NCBI RefSeq assembly: GCF_047675955.1
Contig: NW_027327626.1
Location: forward strand, 744,001 to 808,000
Source: Chlorocebus sabaeus
Taxonomy: Eukaryota > Chordata > Mammalia > Primates > Cercopithecidae
Reading direction: 5' to 3'
Length of the DNA: 64,000 nucleotides
Shown one piece after another: positions 25,601 through 36,842 of this stretch (positions are counted from its first letter, which is position 1; each line of letters begins with the position of its first letter). A model generated the notes under the pieces. That model ran no database searches. It had not been told where the DNA came from and saw only the letters and a list, made by a program, of their open reading frames with translations. The position numbers and the translations under genes were made by a program.

Positions 25601-28600
25601 TATTTGGAAGCCCATAGAGGGCTATGGTGAAAAAGGAAATATCTTCCGTTCAAAACTGGAAAGAAGCTTTCTGAGAAACTGCTCTGTGTTCTGTTAATTC
25701 ATCTCACAGAGTTACATCTTTCCCTTCAAGAAGCCTGTAGCTAAGGCTGTTCTTGTGGAATTGGCAAAGGGATATTTGGAAGCCCATAGAGGGCTATGGT
25801 GAAAAAGGAAATATCTTCCGTTCAAAACTGGAAAGAAGCTTTCTGAGAAACTGCTCTGTGTTCTGTTAATTCATCTCACAGAGTTACATCTTTCCCTTCA
25901 AGAAGCCTGTCGCTAAGGCTGTTCTTGTGGAATTGGCAAAGGGATATTTGGAAGCCCATAGAGGGCTATGGTGAAAAAGGAATTATCTTCCGTTCAAAAC
26001 TGGAAAGAAGCTTTCTGAGAAACTGCTCTGTGTTCTGTTAATTCATCTCACAGAGTTACATCTTTCCCTTCAAGAAGCCTGTCGCTAAGGCTGTTCTTGT
26101 GGAATTGGCAAAGGGATATTTGGAAGCCCATAGACGGCTACGGTGAAAAAGGAAATATCTTCCGTTCAAAACTGGAAAGAAGCTTTGTGAGAAACTGCTC
26201 TGTGTTCTGTTAATTCATCTCACAGAGTTACATCTTTCCCTTCAAGAAGCCTTTCGCTAAGGCTGTTCTTGTGGAATTGGCAAAGGGATATTTGGAAGCC
26301 CATAGAGGGCTATGGTGAAAAAGGAAATATCTTCCGTTCAAAACTGGAAAGAAGCTTTCTGAGAAACTGCTCTGTGTTCTGTTAATTCATCTCACAGAGT
26401 TACATCTTTCCCTTCAAGAAGCCTGTCGCTAAGGCTGTTCTTGTGGAATTGGCAAAGGGATATTTGGAAGCCCATAGTGGGCTATGGTGAAAAAGGAAAT
26501 ATCTTCCGTTCAAAACTGGAAAGAAGCTTTCTGAGAAACTGCTCTGTGTTCTGTTAATTCATCTCACAGAGTTACATCTTTCCCTTCAAGAAGCCTGTAG
26601 CTAAGGCTGTTCTTGTGGAATTGGCAAAAGGATATTTGGAAGCCCATAGAGGGCTATGGTGAAAAAGGAAATATCTTCCGTTCAAAACTGGAAAGAAGCT
26701 TTCTGAGAAACTGCTCTGTGTTCTGTTAATTCATCTCACAGAGATACATCTTTCCCTTCAAGAGGCCTGTAGCTAAGGCTGTTCTTGTGGAATTGGCAAA
26801 GGGATATTTGGAAGCCCATAGAGGGCTATGGTGAAAAAGGAAATATCTTCCGTTCAAAACTGGAAAGAAGCTTTCTGAGAAACTGCTCTGTGTTCTGTTA
26901 ATTCATCTCACAGAGTTACATCTTTCCCTTCAAGAAGCCTGTCGCTAAGGCTGTTCTTGTGGAATTGGCAAAGGGATATTTGGAAGCCCATAGAGGGCTA
27001 TGTTGAAAAAGGAAATATCTTCCGTTCAAAACTGGAAAGAAGCTTTCTGAGAAACTGCTCTGTGTTCTGTTAATTCATCTCACAGAGATACATCTTTCCC
27101 TTCAAGAGGCCTGTAGCTAAGGCTGTTCTTGTGGAATTGGCAAAGGGATATTTGGAAGCCCATAGAGGGCTATGGTGAAAAAGGAAATATCTTCCGTTCA
27201 AAACTGGAAAGAAGCTTTCTGAGAAACTGCTCTGTGTTCTGTTAATTCATCTCACAGAGTTACATCTTTCCCTTCAAGAAGCCTTTCGCTAAGGCTGTTC
27301 TTGTGGAATTGGCAAAGGGATATTTGGAAGCCCATAGAGGGCTATGGTGAAAAAGGAAATATCTTCCGTTCAAAACGGGAAAGAAGCTTTCTGAGAAACT
27401 GCTCTGTGTTCTGTTAATTCATCTCACAGAGTTACATCTTTCCCTTCAAGAAGCCTGTCGCTAAGGCTGTTCTTGTGGAATTGGCAAAGGGATATTTGGA
27501 AGCCCATAGACGGCTACGGTGAAAAATGAAATATCTTCCGTTCAAAACTGGAAAGAAGCTTTGTGAGAAACTGCTCTGTGTTCTGTTAATTCATCTCACA
27601 GAGTTACATCTTTCCCTTCAAGAAGCCTTTCGCTAAGGCTGTTCTTGTGGAATTGGCAAAGGGATATTTGGAAGCCCATAGAGGGCTATGGTGAAAAAGG
27701 AAATATCTTCCGTTCAAAACTGGAAAGAAGCTTTCTGAGAAACTGCTCTGTGTTCTGTTAATTCATCTCACAGAGTTACATCTTTCCCTTCAAGAAGCCT
27801 TTCGCTAAGGCTGTTCTTGTGGAATTGGCAAAGGGATATTTGGAAGCCCATAGAGGGCTATGGTGAAAAAGGAAATATCTTCCGTTCAAAACAGGAAAGA
27901 AGCTTTCTGAGAAACTGCTCTGTGTTCTGTTAATTCATCTCACAGAGTTACATCTTTCCCTTCAAGAAGCCTTTCGCTAAGGCTGTTCTTGTGGAATTGG
28001 CAAAGGGATATTTGGAAGCCCATAGAGGGCTATGGTGAAAAAGGAAATATCTTCCGTTCAAAACTGGAAAGAAGCTTTGTGAGAAACTGCTCTATGTTCT
28101 GTTAATTCATCTCACAGAGTTACATCTTTCCCTTCAAGAAGCCTTTCGCTAAGGCTGTTCTTCTGGAATTGGCAAAGGGATATTTGGAAGCCAATAGAGG
28201 GCTATGGTGAAAAAGAAAATATCTTCCGTTCAAAACTGGAAAGAAGCTTTCTGAGAAACTGCTCTGTGTTCTGTTAATTCATCTCACAGAGTTACATCTT
28301 TCCCTTCAAGAAGCCTGTCGCTAAGGCTGTTCTTGTGGAATTGGCAAAGGGATATTTGGAAGCCCATAGAGGGCTATGGTGAAAAAGGAAATATCTTCCG
28401 TTCAAAAGTGGAAAGAAGCTTTCTGAGAAACTGCTCTGTGTTCTGTTAATTCATCTCACAGAGTTACATCTTTCCCTTCAAGAAGCCTTTCGCTAAGTCT
28501 GTTCTTGTGGAATTGGCAAAGGGATATTTGGAAGCCCATAGAGGGCTATGGTGAAAAAGGAAATATCTTCCGTTCAAAACTGGAAAGAAGCTTTCTGAGA

Positions 28601-28717
28601 AACTGCTCTGTGTTCTGTTAATTCATCTCACAGAGTTACATCTTTCCCTTCAAGAAGCCTGTCGCTAAGTCTGTTCTTGTGGAATTGGCAAAGGGATATT
28701 TGGAAGCCCATAGAGGG
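22699..28717 (+). repeat. 35-monomer block (6019 bp), right copy of the long tandem pair
   Basis: It begins with the aaaaagataat/cctgtagc monomer and ends just before the next one at 28718; 6019 is 35x172-1. It follows the left copy tag for tag except for five missing monomers at about 24.17 kb and a few point changes. One of these is gttctgtAaattc near 23.46 kb, which removes a stop codon and creates a spurious 73-codon frame. This is the last full domain A block. Confidence 0.75.
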
Positions 28718-31700
28718 CTATGGTGAAAAAGATAATATCTTCCGTTCAAAACTGGAAAGAAGCTTTCTGAGAAACTGCTCTGTGTTCTGTTAATTCATCT
28801 CACAGAGTTACATCTTTCCCTTCAAGAAGCCTGTAGCTAAGGCTGTTCTTGTGGAATTGGCAAAGGGATATTTGGAAGCCCATAGAGGGCTATGGTGAAA
28901 AAGGAAATATCTTCCGTTCAAAACTGGAAAGAAGCTTTCTGAGAAACTGCTCTGTGTTCTGTTAATTCATCTCACAGAGTTACATCTTTCCCTTCAAAAA
29001 GCCTTTCGCTAAGGCTGTTCTTGTGGAATTGGCAAAGGGATATTTGGAAAGCCATAGAGGGCTATGGTGAAAAAGGAATATCTTCCGTTCAAAACTGGAA
29101 AGAAGCTTTCTGAGAAACTGCTCTGTGTTCTGTTAATTCAACACACAGAGTTACATCTTTCCCTTCAAGATGCCTTTCGCTAAGGCTGTTCTTGTGGAAT
29201 TGGCAAAGGGATATTTGGAAGCCCATAGAGGGCTATGGTGAAAAAGGAAATATCTTCCGTTCAAAACTGGAAAGAAGCTTTCTGAGAAACTGCTCTGTGT
29301 TCTGTTAATTCATCTCACAGAGTTACATCTTTCCTTCAAGAAGCCTTTCGCTAAGGCTGTTCTTGTGGAATTGGCAAAGGGATATTTGGAAGCCCATAGA
29401 GGGCTCTGGTGAAAAGGGAAATATCTTCCGTTCAAAACTGGAAAGAAGCTTTCTGAGAAACTGCTCTGTGTTCTGTTAATTCATCTCACAGACTTACATC
29501 TTTCCCTTCAAGAAGCCTGTCGCAAAGGCTGTTCTTGTGGAATTGAAAAAGGGATATTTGGAAGCCCATAGAGGGCTATGGTGAAAAAGGAAATATCTTT
29601 CGTTCAAAACTGGAAAGAAGCTTTCTGAGAAACTGCTCTGGTGTTCTGTTAATTCATCTCAGAGAGTTACATCTTTCCCTTCAAGAAGCCTGTCGCTAAG
29701 GCTGTTCTTGTGGAATTGGCCAAGGGATATTTGGAAGCCCATAGAGGTCTATGGTGAAAAAGGAAATATCTTCCGTTCAAAACTGGAAAGAAGCTTTCTG
29801 AGAAACTGCTCTGTGTTCTGCTAATTTATCTCACAGAGTTACATCTTTCCATTCAAGAAGCCTTTCGCTGAGGCTGTTCTTGTGGAATTGGCAAAGGGAT
29901 ATTTGGAAGCCCATAGAGGGCTATGTGGAAAAAGGAAATATCTTCCGTTCAATACTGGAAAGAAGCTTTCTGAGAAACTTCTCTGTGTTCTGTTAATTCA
30001 TCTCACAGAGTTACATCTTTCCCTTCAAGAAGCCTTTCGCTAAGGCTGTTCTTGTGGAATTGGCAAAGGGATATTTGGAAGCCCATAGAGGGCTATGGTG
30101 AAAAAGGAAATATCTCCCGTTCAAAACTGGAAAGAAGCTTTCTGAGAAACTGCTCTGTGTTCTGTTAATTCATCTCACAGAGTTACATCTTTCCCTTCAA
30201 GAAGCCTTTCGCTAAGGCTGTTCTTGTGGAATTGGCAAAGGGATATTTGGAAGCCCATAGAGGGCTATGGTGAAAAAGGAAATATCTTCCGTTCAAAACT
30301 GGAAAGAAGCTTTCTGAGAAACTGCTCTGTGTTCTGTTAATTCATCTCACAGAGTTACATCTTTCCCTTCAAGAAGCCTGTCGCTAAGGCTGTTCTTGTG
30401 GAATTGGCAAAGGGATATTTGGAAGCCCATAGAGGGCTATGGTGAAAAAGATAATATCTTCCGTTCAAAACTGGAAAGAAGATTTCTGAGAAACTGCTCT
30501 GTGTTCTGTTAATTCATCTCACAGAGTTACATCTTTCCCTTCAAGAAGCCTTTCGCTAAGGCTGTTCTTGTGGAATTGGCAAAGGGATATTTGGAAGCCC
30601 ATAGAGGGCTATGGTGAAAAAGGAAATATCTTCCGTTCAAAACTGGAAAGAAGCTTTCTGAGAAACTGCTCTGTGTTCTGTTAATTCATCTCACAGAGTT
30701 ACATCTTTCCCTTCAAGAAGCCTTTCGCTAAGGCTGTTCTTGTGGAATTGGCAAATGGATATTTGGAAAACCATAGAGGACTATGGTGAAAAAGGAAATA
30801 TCTTCCGTTCAAAACTGGAAAGAAGCTTTCTGAGAAACTGCTCTGTGTTCTGTTAATTCAACACACAGAGTTACATCTTTCCCTTCAAGATGCCTTTCGC
30901 TAAGGCTGTTCTTGTGGAATTGGCAAAGGGATATTTGGAAGCCCATAGAGGGCTATGGTGAAAAAGGAAATATCTTCCGTTCAAAACTGGAAAGAAGCTT
31001 TCTGAGAAACTGCTCTGTGTTCTGTTAATTCATCTCACAGAGTTACATCTTTCCCTTCAAGAAACCTTTCGCTAAGGCTGTTCTTGTGGAATTGGCAAAG
31101 GGATATTTGGAAGCCCATAGAGGGCTATGGTGAAAAAGGAAATATCTTCCGTTCAAAACTGGAAAGAAGCTTTCTGAGAAACTGCTCTGTGTTCTGTTAA
31201 TTCATCTCAGAGAGTTACATCTTTCCCTTCAAGAAGTCTGTCGCTAAGGCTGTTCTTGTGGAATTGGCCAAGGGATATTTGGAAGCCCACAGAGGGCTAT
31301 GGTGAAAAAGGAAATATCTTCCGTTCAAAACTGGAAAGAAGCTTTCTGAGAAACTGCTCTGTGTTCTGTTAATTTATCTCACAGAGTTACATCTTTCCAT
31401 TCAAGAAGCCTTTCGCTGAGGCTGTTCTTGTGGAATTGGCAAAGGGATATTTGGAAGCCCATAGAGGGCTATGTGGAAAAAGGAAATATCTTCCGTTCAA
31501 TACTGGAAAGAAGCTTTCTGAGAAACTTCTCTGTGTTCTGTTAATTCATCTCACAGAGTTACATCTTTCCCTTCAAGAAGCCTTTCGCTAAGGCTGTTCT
31601 TGTGGAATTGGAAAAGGGATATTTGGAAGCCCATAGAGGGCTATGGTGAAAAAGGAAATATCTTCCGTTCAAAACTGGAAAGAAGCTATCTGAGAAACTA

Positions 31701-34700
31701 CTCTGTGTTCTGTTAATTCATCTCACAGAGTTACATCTTTCCCTTCAAGAAGCCTTTCGCTAAGGCTGTTCTTGTGGAAATGGCCAAGGGATATTTGGAA
31801 GCCCATAGAGGGCTATGGTGAAAAAGGAAATATCTTCCGTTCAAAATTGGAAAGAAGCTTTCTGAGAAACTGCTCTGTGTTATGTTAATTCATCTCACAG
31901 AGTTACATCTTTCCCTTCAAGAAGCCTGTCGCTAAGGCTGTTCTTGTGGAATTGGCAAAGGGATATTTGGAAGCCCATAGAGGGCTATGGTGAAAAAGGA
32001 AATATCTTACGTTCAAAACTGGAAAGAAGCTTTCTGAGAAACTGCTCTGTGTTCTGTTAATTCATCTCACAGAGTTACATCTTTCCCTTCAAGAAGCCTT
32101 TCGCTAAGGCTGTTCTTGTGGAATTGGCAAAGGGATATTTGGAAGCCCATAGAGGGCTATGGTGAAAAAGGAAATACCTTCCGTTCAAAACTGGAAAGAA
32201 GCTTTCTGAGAAACTGCTCTGTGTTCTGTTAATTCATCTCACAGAGTTACATCTTTCCCTTCAAGAAGCCTGTCGCTAAGGCTGTTCTTGTGGAATTGGC
32301 AAAGGGATATTTGGAAGCCCATAGAGGGCTATGGTGAAAAAGATAATATCTTCCGTTCAAAACTGGAAAGAAGCTTTCTGAGAAACTGCTCTGTGTTCTG
32401 TTAATTCATCTCACAGAGTTACATCTTTCCCTTCAAGATGCCTGTAGCTAAGGCTGTTCTTGTGGAATTGGCAAAGGGATATTTGGAAGCCCATAGAGGG
32501 CTATGGTGAAAAAGGAAATATCTTCCGTTCAAAACTGGAAAGAAGCTTTCTGAGAAACTGCTCTGTGTTCTGTTAATTCATCTCACAGAGTTACATCTTT
32601 CCCTTCAAGAAGCCTTTCGCTAAGGCTGTTCTTGTGGAATTGGCAAAGGGATATTTGGAAAGCCATAGAGGGCTATGGTGAAAAAGGAAGTAGCTTCCGT
32701 TCAAAACTGGAAAGAAGCTTTCTGAGAAACTGCTCTGTGTTCTGTTAATTCAACACACAGAGTTACATCTTTCCCTTCAAGATGCCTTTCGCTAAGGCTG
32801 TTCTTGTGGAATTGGCAAAGGGATATTTGGAAGCCCATAGAGGGCTATGGTGAAAAAGGAAATATCTTCCGTTCAAAACTGGAAAGAAGCTTTCTGAGAA
32901 ACTGCTCTGTGTTCTGTTAATTCATCTCACAGAGTTACATCTTTCCCTTCAAGAAGCCTTTCGCTAAGGCTGTTCTTGTGGAATTGGCAAAGGGATATTT
33001 GGAAGCCCATAGAGGGCTCTGGTGAAAAGGGAAATATCTTCCGTTCAAAACTGGAAAGAAGCTTTCTGAGAAACTGCTCTGTGTTCTGTTAATTTATCTC
33101 ACAGAGTTACACCTTTCCATTCAAGAAGCCTTTCGCTAAGGCTGTTCTTGTGGAATTGGCAAAGGGATATTTGGAAGCCCATAGAGGGCTATGGTGAAAA
33201 AGGAAATATCTTCCGTTCAAAACTGGAAAGAAGCTTTCTGAGAAACTGCTCTGTGTTCTGTTAATTCATCTCACAGAGTTACATCTTTCCCTTCAAGAAG
33301 CCTTTCGCTAAGGTGTTCTTGTGGAATTGGCAAAGGGATATTTGGAAGCCCATAGAGGGCTATGGTGAAAAAGGAAATATCTTCCGTTCAAAACTGGAAA
33401 GAAGCTTTGTGAGAAACTGCTCTGTGTTCTGTTAATTCATCTCACAGAGTTACATCTTTCCCTTCAAGAAGCCTTTCGCTAAGGCTGTTCTTCTGGAATT
33501 GGCAAAGGGATATTTGGAATCCCATAGAGGGCTATGGTGAAAAAGATAATATCTTCCGTTCAAAACTGGAAAGAAGCTTTCTGAGAAACTGCTCTGTGTT
33601 CTGTTAATTCATCTCACAGAGTTACATCTTTCCCTTCAAGAAGCCTTTCGCTAAGGCTGTTCTTGTGGAATTGGCAAAGGGATATTTGGAAGCCCATAGA
33701 GGGCTATGGTGAAAAAGGAAATATCTTCCGTTCAAAACTGGAAAGAAGCTTTCTGAGAAACTGCTCTGTGTTCTGTTAATTCATCTCACAGACTTACATC
33801 TTTCCCTTCAAGAAGCCTGTCGCAAAGGCTGTTCTTGTGGAATTGAAAAAGGGATATTTGGAAGCCCATAGAGGGCTATGGTGAAAAAGGAAATATCTCC
33901 CGTTCAAAACTGGAAAGAAGCTTTCTGAGAAACTGCTCTGTGTTCTGTTAATTCATCTCACAGAGTTACATCTTTCCCTTCAAGAAGCCTTTCGCTAAGG
34001 CTGTTCTTGTGGAATTGGCAAAGGGATATTTGGAAGCCCATAGAGGGCTATGGTGAAAAAGGAAATATCTTCCGTTCAAAACTGGAAAGAAGCTTTCTGA
34101 GAAACTGCTCTGTGTTCTGTTAATTCATCTCACAGAGTTACATCTTTCCCTTCAAGAAGCCTGTCGCTAAGGCTGTTCTTGTGGAATTGGCAAAGGGATA
34201 TTTGGAAGCCCATAGAGGGCTATGGTGAAAAAGATAATATCTTCCGTTCAAAACTGGAAAGAAGATTTCTGAGAAAGTGCTCTGTGTTCTGTTAATTCAT
34301 CTCACAGAGTTACATCTTTCCCTTCAAGAAGCCTTTCGCTAAGGCTGTTCTTGTGGAATTGGCAAAGGGATATTTGGAAGCCCATAGAGGGCTATGGTGA
34401 AAAAGGAAATATCTTCCGTTCAAAACTGGAAAGAAGCTTTCTGAGAAACTGCTCTGTGTTCTGTTAATTCGTCTCACAGAGTTACATCTTTCCCTTCAAG
34501 AAGCCTTTCGCTAAGGCTGTTCTTGTGGAATTGGCAAATGGATATTTGGAAAACCATAGAGGGCTATGGTGAAAAAGGAAATATCTTCCGTTCAAAACTG
34601 GAAAGAAGCTTTCTGAGAAACTGCTCTGTGTTCTGTTCATTCAACACACAGAGTTACATCTTTCCCTTCAAGATGCCTTTCGCTAAGGCTGTTCTTGTGG

Positions 34701-36326
34701 AATTGGCAAAGGGATATTTGGAAGCCCATAGAGGGCTATGGTGAAAAAGGAAATATCTTCCGTTCAAAACTGGAAAGAAGCTTTCTGAGAAACTGCTCTG
34801 TGTTCTGTTAATTCATCTCACAGGCTTTCATCTTTCCCTTCAAGAAGCCTGTCGCAAAGGCTGTTCTTGTGGAATTGAAAAAGGGATATTTGGAAGTCCA
34901 TAGATGGCTATGGTGAAAAAGGAAATATCTTCCGTTCAAAACTGGAAAGAAGCTTTCTGAGAAACTGCTCTGGTGTTCTGTTAATTCATCTCAGAGAGTA
35001 ACATCTTTCCCTTCAAGAAGCCTGTCGCTAAGGCTGTTCTTGTGGAATTGGCAAAGGGATATTTGGAAGCCCATAGAGGGCTATGGTGAAAAAGGAAATA
35101 TCTTCCGTTCAAAACTGGAAAGAAGCTTTCTGAGAAACTGCTCTGTGTTCTGTTAATTTATCTCACAGAGTTACATCTTTCCATTCAAGAAGCCTTTCGC
35201 TGAGGCTGTTCTTGTGGAATTGGCAAAGGGATATTTGGAAGCCCATAGAGGGCTACGGGGAAAAAGGAAATATCTTCCGTTCAAAACTGGAAAGAAGCTT
35301 TCTGAGAAACTGCTCTGTGTTCTGTTAATTCATCTCACAGAGTTACATCTTTCCCTTCAAGAAGCCTTTCGCTAAGGCTGTTCTTGTGGAATTGGCAAAG
35401 GGATATTTGGAAGCCCATGGAGGGCTATGGTGAAAAAGGAAATATCTTCCGTTCAAAACTGGAAAGAAGCTTTCTGAGAAACTGCTCTGTGTTCTGTTAA
35501 TTCATCTCACAGAGTTACATCTTTCCCTTCAAGAAGCCTTTCGCTAAGGCTGTTCTTGTGGAATTGGCAAAGGGATATTTGGAAGCCCATAGAGGGCTCT
35601 GATGAAAAGGGAAATACCTTCCGTTCAAAACTGGAAAGAAGCTTTCTGAGAAACTGCTCTGTGTTCTGTTAATTTATCTCACAGAGTTACATCTTTCTAT
35701 TCAAGAAGCCTTTCGCTAAGGCTGTTCTTGTGGAATTGGCAAAGGGATATTTGGAAGCCCATAGAGGGCTATGGTGAAAAAGGAAATATCTTCCGTTCAA
35801 AACTGGAAAGAAGCTTTCTGAGAAACTGCTCTGTGTTCTGTTAATTCATCTCACAGAGTTACATCTTTCCCTTCAAGAAGCCTTTCGATAAGGCTGTTCT
35901 TGTGGAATTGGCAAAGGGATATTAGTAAGCCCATAGAGGGCTATGGTGAAAAAGGAAATATCTTCCGTTCAAAACTGGAAAGAAGCTTTCTGAGAAACTG
36001 CTCTGTGTTCTGTTAATTCATCTCACAGAGGTACATCTTTCCCTTCAAGAAGCCTTTCGCTAAGGCTGTTCTTGTGGAATTGGCAAAGAGATATTTGGAA
36101 GCCCATAGAGGGCTATGTTGAAAAAGGAAATATCTTCCGTTCAAAACTGGAAAGAAGCTTTCTGAGAAACTGCTCTGTGTTCTGTTAATTCATGTCACAG
36201 AGTTACATCTTTCCCTTCAAGAAGCCTTTCGCTAATCCTGTTCTAGTGGAATTGGCAAAGGGATATTTGGAAGCCCATAGAGGGCTATGGTGAAAAAGGA
36301 AATATCTTCCGTTCAAAACTGGAAAG

Positions 36327-36498
36327 AAGCTTTCTGAGAAACTGCTCTGTGTTCTGTTAATTCATCTCACAGAGTTACATCTTTCCCTTCAAGAAGCCTT
36401 TCGCTAAGGCTGTTCTTGTGGAATTGGCAAAGGGATATTTGGAAGCCCATAGAGGGCTATGGTGAAAAAGGAAATATCTTCCGTTCAAAACTGGAAAG
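36327..36498 (+). repeat. Representative consensus alpha-satellite monomer (172 bp)
   Basis: Chosen because it carries the commonest base at the variable positions I tracked. Counting from the HindIII site as position 1, the A/T run ttaatt is at 31-36. The three-state tag site (ccTttCgc, ccGttCgc or ccGttAgc-like forms) is near 71-78. CpG dinucleotides are at 76-77 and 156-157. The gatattt run is near 109-114 and the pJ-alpha-like box at 131-147. Known: A/T runs of this type in green monkey alpha satellite are bound in the minor groove by HMGA1 (first described as 'alpha-protein'), and 172 bp is about one nucleosome repeat. The length is 3x57+1, so each reading frame shifts by one base per monomer and no long frame can persist. 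Confidence 0.9.
36457..36473 (-). promoter_or_regulatory. pJ-alpha-like (A-type) box, one example of a per-monomer element
   Basis: Read on the minus strand this 17-mer is TTCCTTTTTCACCATAG. It fits the pJ-alpha consensus as I recall it (TTCCTTTTYCACCRTAG). This is the position that holds a CENP-B box in B-type human monomers. The box is present in nearly every monomer. A common variant has ctaCgg instead of ctaTgg, which still fits the consensus because R may be G. Against the CENP-B box it matches only about 5 of 9 bases known to be essential, so CENP-B binding is not expected. This agrees with reports that green monkey alpha satellite largely lacks CENP-B boxes. Protein binding here is inferred from the motif only. 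Confidence 0.6.
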
Positions 36499-36842
36499 AA
36501 GCTTTCTGAGAAACTGCTCTGTGTTCTGTTAATTCATCTCACAGAGTTACATCTTTCCCTTCAAGAAGCCTTTCGCTAAGGCTGTTCTTGTGGAATTGGC
36601 AAAGGGATATTTGGAAGCCCATAGAGGGCTATGGTGAAAAAGGAAATATCTTCCGTTCAAAACTGGAAAGAAGCTTTCTGAGAAACTGCTCTGTGTTCTG
36701 TTAATTCATCTCACAGAGTTACATCTTTCCCTTCAAGAAGCCTTTCGCTAAGGCTGTTCTTGTGGAATTGGCAAAGGGATATTTGGAAAGCCATAGAGGG
36801 CTATGGTGAAAAAGGAAATATCTTCCGTTCAAAACTGGAAAG

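Larger units (their letters stand above)
1..28900 (+). repeat. Array domain A (cctgtagc / agatac / agacgg variant family)
   Basis: This stretch is marked by tags that recur many times inside it and are absent or rare beyond about 28.9 kb. They are cacagagAtac (last seen near 27.09 kb), gagGcctgtagc, the agaCggctacgg edge, catagTgggctatgg, and the one-base-short aaaaagaaat box at 2411, 7743, 10494, 11869, 18231 and 24249. Intervals between copies of a tag are whole numbers of monomers within 1-4 bases, e.g. 5332=31x172. Large blocks begin with a monomer containing aaaaagataat at 1, 14789, 22699 and 28718. The domain is a mosaic of long duplications rather than one strict higher-order repeat. 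Confidence 0.7.
29053..36842 (+). repeat. Left part of domain B with irregular 10, 11, 11 and 13-monomer spacing
   Basis: The aacacacag tags at 29140, 30860, 32752, 34643 and 36880 are 1720, 1892, 1891 and 2237 bp apart, i.e. 10, 11, 11 and 13 monomers within one base. Related sub-blocks recur: ctatgTggaaaaagg at 29921 and 31469 (9 monomers apart), cagaCttac with cgcAaagg and ttgAaaaagg, and tcaGagag with ttggCcaag. One-base deletions occur in several monomers (aaaaaggaatatc near 29.08 kb, ctttccttc near 29.33 kb, aaggtgttc near 33.31 kb). Two monomers 29.9-32 kb have aacTTctc or gctAtctg variants, which otherwise occur in domain A. Confidence 0.55.

Noticed and set aside
34523..34744. Open reading frame of 73 codons on the plus strand
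   Set aside because: An ATG made by the ggcaaaTgg change and loss of a stop in gttCattcaac let the frame pass through one monomer. The same frame recurs at 44330-44551 because the block is duplicated, not because it is conserved as a gene.
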